Source of the DNA: Capnocytophaga felis
GTDB taxonomy: Bacteria; Bacteroidota; Bacteroidia; Flavobacteriales; Flavobacteriaceae
Reading direction: 5' to 3'
NCBI RefSeq assembly: GCF_009684755.1
Contig: NZ_BLBC01000006.1
Span: 62,001 to 126,000, forward strand
DNA: 64,000 nucleotides
Of the stretch, positions 1-8,680 are shown in pieces. The translations under genes and the position numbers were made by a program. Position 1 is the stretch's first letter; each line of letters starts with the position of its first letter. A model generated the notes under the pieces. The model did no database searches. It worked only from the letters and a program-made list of their open reading frames with translations, and was not told where the DNA came from.

Positions 1-234
1 AGTTTTATCTTCTGTTGTGAAGATTTTCAAACCCGTTAATTTATTGGCAATATCCATAAATTCCTTTGCTTCAGCGTCTTTACTGTCAATTTTGGAAAGC
101 ATTTGAAACATTTTTTGGGAAACCACTACAGTTGTAACCTTGTCATTTTCTTCAAATTTATCAAAAGCAGATTGCCCCACTGCACTCATTGATGTCAAAA
201 AAATATTTACTAAAAGAATTAATTTTGTTTTCAT
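1..234 (-). CDS. DUF4252 family protein, N-terminal part (truncated by window edge)
   Basis: The first 78 codons of a minus-strand gene start at the ATG whose complement is at 232-234 and run off the window at base 1. The protein begins with a short Sec-type signal peptide (charged MKTK, hydrophobic stretch, VGQS cleavage region). It then has the pattern of small exported DUF4252 proteins of flavobacteria (FDKFEENDKVTTVVVSQKMF, later LTGLKIFTTED). It is the third gene of a minus-strand set after a sigma factor and a small membrane protein. Its function is unknown. Family assignment is from memory of the motif. Confidence 0.75.
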   Translation of the reverse strand, partial: MKTKLILLVNIFLTSMSAVGQSAFDKFEENDKVTTVVVSQKMFQMLSKIDSKDAEAKEFMDIANKLTGLKIFTTEDKT

Positions 235-266
235 ATTATTACTTTTTATATTTTGTTTATTTTTCA

Positions 267-704
267 CTAAAGCTCGTTTAAATTTATTATTTTATTTGTT
301 GTTTCGTCGAATTCTTTTAAATATGTAATTTTTGTTGTTCCTTTGTTATAATTAACGGAAACCATTTCTAAAGCCTCTTTTACTTGTTCAAAAACCATTT
401 CGGCTTCCTGTTGCTGTTTTTGCTGCTTGAGATGGTAACTAATTCCGAAAAAGACACCCAAAAATGTTGCTGCAATTCCAATTTTCCAGAATAAATTTCT
501 TTTTTTAGGTTTGTTTAGAGGTAATTCTTTTTTTGTAAATTCTTCTAAACCAGCTTTTTGAAAGTATTTGAACATTGGCTTGTATTTTTCAAGGGAAGCA
601 TCTACTTGTTCGGAATTGAAATATTCTTGCAATTCTTTTTCTTCTTGCAGAGAAGTTTCTCCTTCAAAATATTTTTCTAATAATGATTCAATTTTCTTTG
701 TCAT
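267..704 (-). CDS. Putative anti-sigma factor, single-pass membrane protein
   Basis: This is a 145-residue protein if started at MTKKIESL (start at 704). A longer frame to 743 would overlap the sigma gene, so I prefer 704. The first half is an acidic helical segment (LLEKYFEGETSLQEEKEL), the pattern seen at the N-terminus of many Bacteroidota anti-sigma proteins. One transmembrane helix follows near residues 75-90, then a periplasmic tail rich in Gln, Glu and Lys. The gene begins 10 bases after the ECF sigma stop codon, so the two are probably co-transcribed. The regulatory role is inferred from size, topology and neighbour; no defined anti-sigma domain was demonstrated. Confidence 0.6.
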   Translation of the reverse strand: MTKKIESLLEKYFEGETSLQEEKELQEYFNSEQVDASLEKYKPMFKYFQKAGLEEFTKKELPLNKPKKRNLFWKIGIAATFLGVFFGISYHLKQQKQQQEAEMVFEQVKEALEMVSVNYNKGTTKITYLKEFDETTNKIINLNEL

Positions 705-714
705 ATTTTTATTT

Positions 715-1215
715 TTAATATTCAAATGTTGATAATTTTTCACGTACTGTTTTTCGGGCTCTTGATAGAATTACTCTGATGGTTGCCTCTTTTATTCCTG
801 TTATTTTTTCAATTTCATCAAACTCATATTGCTCTATATCACGTAGTTGCATAACCATACGTTGCTGTTCAGTCATAGTATTGATTATATTTTTCACTTT
901 ATCCAACATATCATTTGTTTCTACTTGTTTTTGTACCGAAATATGTGTTTCAGTTTCATATTTTATATTTGTAAGAGACACATTTTCAGAGCTTTTTGCT
1001 TTTAATTTATCATAACATAAGTTTTTTGTTAAGGTCATTGTATAGGCTTCCAAATTTTGTATGTCTTTTATTTTTTGGTTTTGTTGCCACAATTTCAGTA
1101 AAATTTCCTGCGAGGCATCTTCGGCTTCATCTTTTGAGATAAGTAATCGCTTGGCAAAACGATAAATTTTATCTTGAAACGGACGAATATGCTCTAAAAA
1201 AGCTTTGTGTGTCAT
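715..1215 (-). CDS. ECF-type RNA polymerase sigma factor
   Basis: This is a 166-residue sigma-70 family protein of the extracytoplasmic-function class. Region 2 is visible as RFAKRLLISKDEAEDASQEI with LKLWQ after it, which binds core polymerase and the -10 element. Region 4 is the C-terminal helix-turn-helix (MVMQLRDIEQYEFDEIEKIT, then IKEATIRVILSRARKTVREKL), which reads the -35. I chose MTHKAFLEH at 1215 because family members begin this way; an in-frame ATG at 1242 would add nine residues. It leads a minus-strand set with a membrane protein and a DUF4252 protein and is divergent from an S41 protease lipoprotein, which suggests an envelope-responsive regulon. Confidence 0.85.
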   Translation of the reverse strand: MTHKAFLEHIRPFQDKIYRFAKRLLISKDEAEDASQEILLKLWQQNQKIKDIQNLEAYTMTLTKNLCYDKLKAKSSENVSLTNIKYETETHISVQKQVETNDMLDKVKNIINTMTEQQRMVMQLRDIEQYEFDEIEKITGIKEATIRVILSRARKTVREKLSTFEY

Positions 1216-1266
1216 ACAAAAATCATAATTTTCTTCATACAAAAGACGAATATATGAAAAAAATGT

Positions 1267-1274
1267 TACATTTG
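1267..1274 (+). promoter_or_regulatory. Bacteroidota -7 box for the S41 protease gene
   Basis: The sequence TACATTTG matches the TAnnTTTG -7 element and lies 18 bases before the ATG at 1293. No clear TTG -33 element is seen at the usual distance. Confidence 0.5.
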
Positions 1275-1292
1275 TAGGAAAAATTTTATGTT

Positions 1293-2795
1293 ATGAAAAG
1301 AATATTTTTATCTATTTTGTTGACGGCGAGTATTTTATCTTGTAAAAAAGATGTTGATGATACTCCAAAACCAGATGATGTAAAAAATCAAGATGCATTA
1401 AATTTAGAAATCAAAGATTTTATCTGGAAGGGACTTAACACATTTTATTTATGGCAGGCAGATGTTCCAAATTTGGCAGACACACGTTTTGCTTCAAGTG
1501 TGCAACAAACTAATTTTACAAATTCTGCTTATTCTGATTTTTTGAAGAGTTATAAAACGCCTGATGAATTGTTTTTCAATTTGTTAAATAAATCTGAAAA
1601 ACTATATAAAAATGGAGCTATTGACCGATTTAGCTATATTACAAAGGATTATACAGAATTGGAACGTAATTTTCAAGGAGTTTCGCTCAGTACAGGAATG
1701 GAATTTGGTTTGACGAGGTACGGACAAGAAGGAGGCGTTTTAGGATTTGTTAACTATGTGCTTCCTAATTCTGAAGCAGAACAAAAGGGCGTTAAAAGAG
1801 GAGATTTATTTTTAACCGTAGATGGTACTCATCTGACAGTCAGCAATTACAGAAATTTGTTGTTCAATGATAAAACATCAATGGCTATTGAAATTTACAG
1901 ATTAGAGAATGTAAATGGACAAAAAACAATTCAAAAGATGAATAAATCGGTAGTGATGGCAAAAAAAGAAATCACTGAAAATCCGATACTTATTAAAAAA
2001 GTAATTGAAAAAGGAACTCACAAAATAGGCTATTTGATGTACAACGGATTCGTTGCTAACTTTGACAAACAACTCAATGAAGCTTTCGGAGAGTTTAAAA
2101 GTCAAGGAATTACGGATTTTGTTTTAGACCTGCGTTACAACGGAGGCGGACGAGTTTCTTCGGCAACGTATTTGGCTTCAATGATTACAGGTCAATTCAA
2201 CGGACATATTTTCGCTAAAGAGCGTTGGAACAATAAGTTACAACCCATTATGGAAAAAAAGAAAGGAGGAGTGGATAACTTCTTCACCAATGAAATGACT
2301 ACGGATAACAAAGAAAAGATAGCGATTAATAGCTTGAATTTGAGTAAGATATACATATTAACTTCAGGCAGAACAGCCTCAGCAAGTGAGCTGGTAATCA
2401 ACGGATTAAGAGCATATATTGATGTTGTTCAGATTGGAGATGTAACCGTGGGCAAAAACCAAGGTTCTATAACTGTTTATAACAGTCCTTCAGGGTTTTC
2501 AAAGGAAGGAATTAATAAAAATCATAAATGGGCAATGCAACCACTGGTTTTGAAAATTGAAAACGCTAAAGGCGAAGGAGATTACACAAGCGGTTTACGC
2601 CCAACTTTCCAAATGGAGGAAGATTTGACAAATTACGGAATTTTGGGTGATGAACAAGAACCATTCTTAGCTAAAGCAATTCAATCTATTACAGGAATTA
2701 CTGACAAACGCTTGCCAAGAAAACCTGAAATGCCAATAAAGGAGTTAGCTAATTCAAAATCATTCAATTTTGCGGCAAACGAAATGTATAAATAG
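1293..2795 (+). CDS. S41 family serine protease (CtpA-like), lipoprotein
   Basis: This is a 500-residue protein with a lipoprotein signal (TASILSCKK, acylated Cys at residue 17), so it should sit on the envelope facing periplasm or surface. A PDZ-like domain around residues 150-190 has the motif VLPNSEAEQKGVKRGDLFL. The C-terminal S41 protease core has the nucleophile Ser363 in TSGRTASASELV and the general base Lys388 in DVTVGKNQGS. Both catalytic residues are therefore present. Family members cleave C-terminal tails of envelope proteins. The gene is transcribed away from a sigma/anti-sigma pair, so it may be a target or processing factor of that circuit; this is inference. Confidence 0.88.
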   Translation: MKRIFLSILLTASILSCKKDVDDTPKPDDVKNQDALNLEIKDFIWKGLNTFYLWQADVPNLADTRFASSVQQTNFTNSAYSDFLKSYKTPDELFFNLLNKSEKLYKNGAIDRFSYITKDYTELERNFQGVSLSTGMEFGLTRYGQEGGVLGFVNYVLPNSEAEQKGVKRGDLFLTVDGTHLTVSNYRNLLFNDKTSMAIEIYRLENVNGQKTIQKMNKSVVMAKKEITENPILIKKVIEKGTHKIGYLMYNGFVANFDKQLNEAFGEFKSQGITDFVLDLRYNGGGRVSSATYLASMITGQFNGHIFAKERWNNKLQPIMEKKKGGVDNFFTNEMTTDNKEKIAINSLNLSKIYILTSGRTASASELVINGLRAYIDVVQIGDVTVGKNQGSITVYNSPSGFSKEGINKNHKWAMQPLVLKIENAKGEGDYTSGLRPTFQMEEDLTNYGILGDEQEPFLAKAIQSITGITDKRLPRKPEMPIKELANSKSFNFAANEMYK

Positions 2796-2844
2796 TTGAT
2801 TATTAATTATGATTTGTTTTTAAATTCGATTTTCTGCTTTCAGA

Positions 2845-3885
2845 ATGAGTAAATTTTACAGATTAACGGTATCAGATATAAAAAAATTGACAGAAGATTC
2901 TGTTAAAATTACTTTTGCCTTGCCTGAGCTTCTGAAACAAGTATTTTCTTATGAAGCAGGACAATATCTTACATTACAGCAAGATGTTGATAATCAAAAG
3001 GTAAGGAGAGCGTATTCAATTTGCTCGGGAGTAGATGAAAATCAGTTGAGTGTCGCTGTAAAACGCATTCCAAACGGAATTTTTTCGACCTACGCAACCA
3101 CAAGACTCAACAAAGGAGATACCATAGAAGTAATGCCTCCGGAAGGAAGATTTGTTTTCCTTGATATCTTCGGAGATAGGGATATTGTGCTTTTTTCCGC
3201 AGGAAGCGGCGTAACTCCAATGATGAGCATCGCCAAAACGGCTTTGAGTAAAACGGATATAAAAGTTGTATTTATTTACGGAAATAAATCAAAAGAAGAA
3301 ACGCTTTTCTTTGATGAAATAGAGCAACTTAGAAGGATGTATCCGAATAGATTTTTGGTACATTATGTTTTTAGTCGGCAAATGTGGGGAGAAAATATTT
3401 CAGGAAGAATTAATTCGCAAGTAGTTGATTTTATTCTTGAAAAATACAGAAAATTGAATTTAGGATATTATTATATTTGTGGTCCTAATGAGATGGTTTC
3501 CACTGTTAAAGAGCATATTCTTAGTAGAGAAATTCCTCAGGATTATATTTTTACGGAGCTTTTTGAAATTACGGCATCCAAAAGTGATGATTTTTCGCAT
3601 TTACAAGGTAAAGTTACCGTATCTTGTACTTTAAAAGGCGAAGAAAAGATATTTCAAATACCTAAAAATCAATCACTTTTGGAAGGAATACTTTCACAAG
3701 GAATAGATGTGCCATATTCGTGTTTGAATGGGGTTTGTAGTAGTTGTATAGGCAAAATTACCGAAGGAGAAGCGAAAATGGCTAAGAATGAAACACTTGT
3801 TGAAAAGGAAATTTCGGAAGGATTTGTGCTTAGTTGTCAGGCGTATGCAGTAACAGAAAGTTTGAAAATTGTGTATGATATATAA
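2845..3885 (+). CDS. PaaE-like ferredoxin reductase (FAD/NAD(P)H, C-terminal 2Fe-2S)
   Basis: This is a 346-residue flavoprotein oxidoreductase. The N-terminal FAD domain contains RRAYSICSG (R-x-Y-S flavin motif), the middle NAD(P)H-binding domain has FSAGSGVTPMMSIAK and YYICGPNEM, and the last 90 residues form a plant-type 2Fe-2S ferredoxin with Cys ligands in PYSCLNGVCSSCIG and a fourth in VLSCQAY. This order matches PaaE, the reductase of phenylacetyl-CoA epoxidase. No paaABCD genes are nearby, so the native electron acceptor is unknown. The gene is 18 bases before a rhodanese gene and probably co-transcribed with it. Confidence 0.82.
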   Translation: MSKFYRLTVSDIKKLTEDSVKITFALPELLKQVFSYEAGQYLTLQQDVDNQKVRRAYSICSGVDENQLSVAVKRIPNGIFSTYATTRLNKGDTIEVMPPEGRFVFLDIFGDRDIVLFSAGSGVTPMMSIAKTALSKTDIKVVFIYGNKSKEETLFFDEIEQLRRMYPNRFLVHYVFSRQMWGENISGRINSQVVDFILEKYRKLNLGYYYICGPNEMVSTVKEHILSREIPQDYIFTELFEITASKSDDFSHLQGKVTVSCTLKGEEKIFQIPKNQSLLEGILSQGIDVPYSCLNGVCSSCIGKITEGEAKMAKNETLVEKEISEGFVLSCQAYAVTESLKIVYDI

Positions 3886-3903
3886 AAATGATTGATTTAA
3901 GAT

Positions 3904-4269
3904 ATGAAACGTATATTTATTTTAGCTGTTAGTTTATCTTCTTGTGGTTCAGGAAGTTCATCAAAGCATATTTCTATGGATGAATATCAGCCCAATTCAT
4001 CGGATATTCTTGTGGATATTCGTACTCCTGAAGAATTTTCTGAAGGACATTTGGAGAATGCCGTGAATGTGAATTTTTTTGATGAAGATTTTGTTTCAAA
4101 TTTTGAAAAAGAATTTGATAAAAATGATACGATTTATATTCATTGCAAAAGTGGAGGCAGAAGCACCAAAGCAGTTCAAATTCTTGAAGATAAGGGATAT
4201 AAGAATTTAATTCACTTAGATGGAGGAATTTTACGTTGGCTGGAAGCAGGCAAACCTGTGGAAAAATAA
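3904..4269 (+). CDS. Rhodanese-like domain lipoprotein
   Basis: This is a 121-residue protein with a short lipoprotein signal (acylated Cys14 in LSSC) followed by a single rhodanese domain. The domain shows DIRTPEEFSEGHLENAVNV and the active-site loop HCKSGGRST with Cys81, so sulfur-transferase chemistry is possible. Anchored periplasmic single-domain rhodaneses are common in flavobacteria, but their substrates are mostly unknown. It follows the PaaE-like reductase closely, which suggests one transcript and a redox or sulfur role. Confidence 0.85.
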   Translation: MKRIFILAVSLSSCGSGSSSKHISMDEYQPNSSDILVDIRTPEEFSEGHLENAVNVNFFDEDFVSNFEKEFDKNDTIYIHCKSGGRSTKAVQILEDKGYKNLIHLDGGILRWLEAGKPVEK

Positions 4270-4356
4270 TGGAATTTTTTATTTAAATTGAATATAAATT
4301 AAAGCTGCTGATTGTAAAAAATGAATTTTGAAAATCAGAAGTATATAAAAAAGGTA

Positions 4357-4364
4357 TATCTTTG
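4357..4364 (+). promoter_or_regulatory. Bacteroidota -7 box before the small membrane protein
   Basis: TATCTTTG matches TAnnTTTG and ends 16 bases before the ATG at 4381. A TTG at the usual -33 distance is not seen. Confidence 0.5.
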
Positions 4365-4380
4365 GGCAAAATTTTAAGTT

Positions 4381-4554
4381 ATGTTTGAATTTGATCAATA
4401 TTTAGGATTTTTAGTATTTTTAGGTATTGCAATGATTGGCTTTTGGTTGATGATTTTTTTGCTTACCTTTGTAGTTCCTTATTGGGTTGGTGGTGCTATT
4501 ATGGAAGCCATTAAAGAAAAAAAGGAAGCCAAGAAAGCTAAACAGCAATCATAA
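4381..4554 (+). CDS. Small single-pass membrane protein (57 aa)
   Basis: An ATG-initiated frame of 57 codons encodes a hydrophobic segment (roughly residues 8-36, LGFLVFLGIAMIGFWLMIFL) followed by a basic tail rich in Lys, Glu and Ala (EKKEAKKAKQQS). It is supported by its own promoter box 16 bases upstream and a strong terminator 38 bases downstream, which makes it a likely monocistronic gene. I do not recognise the family. Confidence 0.6.
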   Translation: MFEFDQYLGFLVFLGIAMIGFWLMIFLLTFVVPYWVGGAIMEAIKEKKEAKKAKQQS

Positions 4555-4591
4555 AAAGGTCTTTAGCTTTTTAAAAAATATATTTTGATTA

Positions 4592-4628
4592 GGTCTCTAT
4601 GGGGAAAACTTTCCATAGAGGTCTTTTT
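4592..4628 (+). terminator. Rho-independent terminator
   Basis: The arms CTCTATGG (4595-4602) and CCATAGAG (4613-4620) form a hairpin that extends outward with wobble pairs and is followed by CTTTTTAT. It ends the small membrane protein gene just before yihY. Confidence 0.8.
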
Positions 4629-4648
4629 ATTGTTTTAATATTTTACTT

Positions 4649-5566
4649 ATGTCAGCGGTTATAGAAGAAAAATTACAGAAGATACCCATTGTTCGCAATG
4701 TGGTTTCCTTCCTGAAAAAAATTCCATTATCAAGTAATGCTTTTTCTCTTTATGACTTGCTTGAACTTTATATTGTTGGGATTGTAAAAGGAGCTTTAAC
4801 TCATAGGGCAAGTGCCATTTCTTATAGTTTTTTTATCGCAATGTTTCCCTTTTTGTTGTTTATCCTGAATTTAATTCCCTACATCCCTATTGATAATTTT
4901 CAAATGGACGTCTGGAATTTTATCAATAGTTTGTTACCTCCCGGCACTCACGATTTTTTTTCCGGTATTTTCTTTGATATTGCCGATAATCCCAGAGGAG
5001 GTTTGCTTTCTTCTGTTTTTTTGCTATCTATCTTCCTGATGACTAACGGAGTAGTTGCTATTTTTGGCGGTTTTGAATTTTCATATCACGTTAAAATTAC
5101 CAGAACTTTCATAAAACAGTACATTGTATCTCTGGTTGTGGCTATCATATTGGGATTGTTGATATTAGTAGTTGTAGCAATGTTTATTTCGTATGAGATT
5201 TATTTGCTTCCTTATTTAGAAAAATGGGGACTTTTGTACAGCAATGAGGCATTAATTAAGTGGTCAAAAATAGTATTTATTTCTATTATAACGTATTTTG
5301 GTACGTCGATTCTTTTCTTTTTTGGCACTCACGAAGGGAAGAAAAGCAGATTTTTCTCAGTGGGTTCTATCTTTACTGTGTTGCTTTTTGGTGTAACTAC
5401 GTATTTCTTTGGTATTTATATTGAAAATTTCTCTCAGTACAATCAACTTTATGGTTCTATTGGGGCTTTGTTGATTTTTTTGTTTTATATTTGGCTGAAT
5501 TCAAACATTCTGTTATTGGGATTTGAACTTAATGCAGCGTTATTACAACTAAAAAAATCAAATTAA
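4649..5566 (+). CDS. YihY/BrkB family inner-membrane protein
   Basis: This is a 305-residue polytopic protein with about six hydrophobic segments. It carries the family signature around residues 50-75 (GALTHRASAISYSFFIAMFP) and the late motif YGSIGALLIFLFYIWLNSNILLLG, which precedes the end of all YihY/BrkB proteins. The family was once called ribonuclease BN, an assignment later withdrawn, and its function remains open. The stop codon is followed immediately by the priA start with no gap, so the two are probably translated from one message. Confidence 0.9.
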   Translation: MSAVIEEKLQKIPIVRNVVSFLKKIPLSSNAFSLYDLLELYIVGIVKGALTHRASAISYSFFIAMFPFLLFILNLIPYIPIDNFQMDVWNFINSLLPPGTHDFFSGIFFDIADNPRGGLLSSVFLLSIFLMTNGVVAIFGGFEFSYHVKITRTFIKQYIVSLVVAIILGLLILVVVAMFISYEIYLLPYLEKWGLLYSNEALIKWSKIVFISIITYFGTSILFFFGTHEGKKSRFFSVGSIFTVLLFGVTTYFFGIYIENFSQYNQLYGSIGALLIFLFYIWLNSNILLLGFELNAALLQLKKSN

Positions 5567-8017
5567 ATGCCTTATTTTGTTGATGTTATTCTTCCGATTC
5601 CTCTCCGGAAATTATTTACTTATGGTGTAAATGAAGATGAAGCACATTTTTTAAAACCCGGAAAGCGAGTTGCTGTATCTTTTGGTAAATCAAAGATTTA
5701 TACGGCTTTGGCGTTCCAAGTACATACTTTTGAACCAACTTATCCAACTAAGGATATTGAATATATTTTAGATGAAACTCCTGTTGTAAATCCGTTACAA
5801 TTACAACATTGGCAATGGATTTCCGAATTTTATATGTGTTCGCTGGGAGAAGTTTTTAAAGCAGCAATGCCTTCTTCCTTTCTGCTGGAGAGTGAAACAA
5901 TCGTAGAGATGAATTCCAAAGATTTGGAAATTAGTATTTTTACAGATGATGAATGGTTGGTGTATGAAGCTCTGAATTTCAAAACTGCCCTGACGGGAAA
6001 TGAGGTTGTTAAAATAGTAGGAAGAAAAAAAGCCTTAAAAGTTTTAAAAGGTTTGGTGGAGAAAAACGCTGTGAAAATTTCCGAAAAGATGTTTGAAAAG
6101 TATGTCCCGAAGTTGATAAAGTATATCAGATTATCATCTGAATATCAATCTGATGAAGGAATACAAAAAGCTTTTGAAATCCTTTCAAGGGCAACCAAAC
6201 AAAAACAACTTATTGTAGCCTATTTCAATTGCATTAATAAAGAGAAGGGAGTTTTAAAGGCTGAAAAATTACTTTCGGAGGCAAATGTTTCTGCCGGTGT
6301 TTTAAAATCTGTGATTGAAAAAGGAATTTTTGAAGAGTATTTCATTCAGAAAGACCGTGTTAGTTTCGCGGGGGATTTGCTCGATAAAAAAACATTGAGC
6401 GAAGCCCAACAAGAAGCCTTTTTTCAAATTCAGAATCAGTTTAAGGAAAAACAAATTGTTCTTCTTCAGGGGGTTACGGCATCTGGAAAGACAGAAATTT
6501 ATATTGAACTCATTGACCAAGTGTTGCAGTCGGGCAAACAAGTTCTGTTTCTGCTTCCTGAAATAGGGCTTACCGTGCATCTAATCAATAGATTAAAGAA
6601 ATACTTTGGAGATAAGATGGGCGTTTATCATTCTAAATATACCACCAATGAAAGAGTTGAAGTTTGGAATAATGTTTTAAATGGAAATACTAAGAATCAG
6701 CTTGTTGTGGGAGTTCGTTCCTCGGTTTTTTTACCTTTTTCAAACTTGGGATTGGTCATCGTTGATGAGGAACACGATTCTTCCTATCGCCAATTTGAAC
6801 CGGCTCCGCGTTTCCATACTCGTGATGCAGCGATAGTTTTATCTAAAATACATAATGCCAATGTGTTACTGGGGTCGGCAACTCCTTCGTTGGAGAGCCT
6901 TTACAATGCGAAACGAGAAAAATATGGTTATGTGTATCTTTCCAAACGATTTGGTAACTTTCAAGTTCCTGATATAGAAATTGTTGATATGAAGGACAAA
7001 CGCCATCGGAAACAAATGACCGGACACTTTTCGGATACGCTTATAAAAGAAATTGAGCAGACACTTCAACAAGGAAATCAGGTTATATTATTCCAAAATC
7101 AGCGAGGTTATGCCCCTGTACTTCAGTGTGAATCTTGTGCTACGGTGCCGCAATGCCCTCATTGTGATGTGAGTTTGACGTATCATCAAGGTAGAAATCA
7201 GTTGCGATGCCATTACTGTGGTTACGCCATAGCAAAACCTGAAGTTTGCATAGCCTGCGGAAGTTCTGACTTAATAACAAAAGGATTTGGAACAGAGCAA
7301 ATTGCAAAAGAACTAACGGAACTCTTCCCAACAGCAATAATTGACAGAATGGACCAAGATACTACAAGCGGAAAGTATGGCTATGAAAAAATTTTATCGA
7401 AGTTTGAACAGCGAGAAACACATATTTTGGTCGGGACGCAAATGATTAGCAAAGGTTTGGATTTTGAAAATGTTGGTTTGGTGGGAGTTATGAACGCCGA
7501 TTCGCTTATTCATTTTCCTGATTTCAGAGCGTACGAGCGTAGTTTTCAGTTATTGGTGCAAATTGCGGGTAGGGCAGGGCGTAGCTCCGAAAAAGGAAAA
7601 GTTTTAATTCAGACTTACAGTCCGAAACATCCTGTTTTACAACAAGTTTTATACAATAATTTCAAAGAAATGTTCCAAAATCAAATTGAGGAACGTAGGG
7701 AATTTCATTATCCTCCCTTTGTCCGATTAATTAAAATAACGTTCAAACATTCTGATTTCAATAAAGTAAATGAAGGAGCAGAGTGGTTTGCAGAGGTTTT
7801 GCGTCAAGGATTTTCTGAGCAGAAACTTCTACAAGTGTTGGGACCTGAATTTCCGTTGGTTTCCCGTATTCGGAATGAATATATAAAGGATATTTTAATA
7901 AAAATACCACCAAAAATTTCCGTAGAAAGCGTAAAAAAATACATTTTACGAACCGAAACTAGTTTTCAATCTGTTGCTAATTTTAGGTCTGTCCGCGTAA
8001 TCTTCAATGTGGAATAA
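5567..8017 (+). CDS. priA: Primosomal protein N' (PriA helicase)
   Basis: This 816-residue superfamily-2 DNA helicase restarts stalled replication forks by reloading the primosome. An N-terminal DNA-binding domain (PYFVDVILPIPLRKLFTY) is followed by Walker A (GVTASGKTEIYIEL, near residue 300), the DEEH box (VIVDEEHDSSYRQ) and the zinc-binding insert with paired cysteines (CESCATVPQCPHC, CHYCGY, CIACGS). Helicase motifs V and VI appear as ILVGTQMISKGLDF and QIAGRAGRS. The length is normal for flavobacterial PriA and all motifs are intact. Confidence 0.96.
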   Translation: MPYFVDVILPIPLRKLFTYGVNEDEAHFLKPGKRVAVSFGKSKIYTALAFQVHTFEPTYPTKDIEYILDETPVVNPLQLQHWQWISEFYMCSLGEVFKAAMPSSFLLESETIVEMNSKDLEISIFTDDEWLVYEALNFKTALTGNEVVKIVGRKKALKVLKGLVEKNAVKISEKMFEKYVPKLIKYIRLSSEYQSDEGIQKAFEILSRATKQKQLIVAYFNCINKEKGVLKAEKLLSEANVSAGVLKSVIEKGIFEEYFIQKDRVSFAGDLLDKKTLSEAQQEAFFQIQNQFKEKQIVLLQGVTASGKTEIYIELIDQVLQSGKQVLFLLPEIGLTVHLINRLKKYFGDKMGVYHSKYTTNERVEVWNNVLNGNTKNQLVVGVRSSVFLPFSNLGLVIVDEEHDSSYRQFEPAPRFHTRDAAIVLSKIHNANVLLGSATPSLESLYNAKREKYGYVYLSKRFGNFQVPDIEIVDMKDKRHRKQMTGHFSDTLIKEIEQTLQQGNQVILFQNQRGYAPVLQCESCATVPQCPHCDVSLTYHQGRNQLRCHYCGYAIAKPEVCIACGSSDLITKGFGTEQIAKELTELFPTAIIDRMDQDTTSGKYGYEKILSKFEQRETHILVGTQMISKGLDFENVGLVGVMNADSLIHFPDFRAYERSFQLLVQIAGRAGRSSEKGKVLIQTYSPKHPVLQQVLYNNFKEMFQNQIEERREFHYPPFVRLIKITFKHSDFNKVNEGAEWFAEVLRQGFSEQKLLQVLGPEFPLVSRIRNEYIKDILIKIPPKISVESVKKYILRTETSFQSVANFRSVRVIFNVE

Positions 8018-8076
8018 AAAACCAAATATTTTTATTTGATTTTTCTTTATGAAATCAATTTTTATAGTGAACCAAA

Positions 8077-8109
8077 TTGTAGTTTTTTATGAAAAAATTA
8101 TTACTTTTG
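8077..8109 (+). promoter_or_regulatory. Promoter (TTG-N22-TACTTTTG) for 8133 gene and lptD
   Basis: The -33 element TTG lies at 8077-8079 and the -7 element TACTTTTG at 8102-8109, with a 22-base spacer. It ends 23 bases before the ATG at 8133 and would drive both that gene and lptD. Confidence 0.65.
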
Positions 8110-8132
8110 CCTGCAAAATTATCTCATAACAA

Positions 8133-8654
8133 ATGGAAAGCCAAATTGTAACTTTTTTGTTGTATTGTGTTCCTTCGGCAATTGTTGGTGTAATTGCGTA
8201 TTACTTCTTTTATTTACATATCAAAAACGAAGAAAAACGCCGTTTTTTTCTGTTGCAAAAAGAAAATCAGAAGCTTTCACTTCCGTTGCGTTTGCAGGCG
8301 TACGAGCGAATGGCTTTATTTTTGGAACGCATCAGCCCACAACAATTATTACTTCGCATTCCTTCACGCAACTTGCCTAAAAAAGAATATGAAGCATTAT
8401 TGGTAAATTCAATTGATGAGGAGTTTGAGCATAATCTTTCACAGCAAATATATATGAGCGAAGATTTATGGAATGTTATCCGAACAGCCAAAATGGCAAC
8501 TATTCAAGTGATTCGCAAAGCCACATATGATGAGGAATTGGCTGATTCCAAGGCTATGACCGAATTTATTTTTAAAGAATTTATCAACAAACCATCACCT
8601 TCATCAAGTGCTTTGAGCCATTTAAAGGACGAAGTTCGTGAATTTTTACGCTAA
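8133..8654 (+). CDS. Conserved membrane-anchored protein of unknown function
   Basis: This is a 173-residue protein with an N-terminal transmembrane helix (residues 5-27, VTFLLYCVPSAIVGVIAYYF) and a cytoplasmic, mostly helical domain (LPLRLQAYERMALFLERISP; later EDLWNVIRTAKMATIQVIRKA). I recognise the pattern as a conserved flavobacterial family without assigned function. It lies 26 bases before lptD, and the shared transcript hints at an envelope-assembly role, which is inference. Confidence 0.75.
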   Translation: MESQIVTFLLYCVPSAIVGVIAYYFFYLHIKNEEKRRFFLLQKENQKLSLPLRLQAYERMALFLERISPQQLLLRIPSRNLPKKEYEALLVNSIDEEFEHNLSQQIYMSEDLWNVIRTAKMATIQVIRKATYDEELADSKAMTEFIFKEFINKPSPSSSALSHLKDEVREFLR

Positions 8655-8680
8655 TTTTTGAAATCTCAAAAAAGAATACT

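Noticed and set aside
140-328. 62-codon plus-strand frame near the window start
   Set aside because: It lies opposite the DUF4252 gene and the anti-sigma gene end, with low-complexity hydrophobic content.
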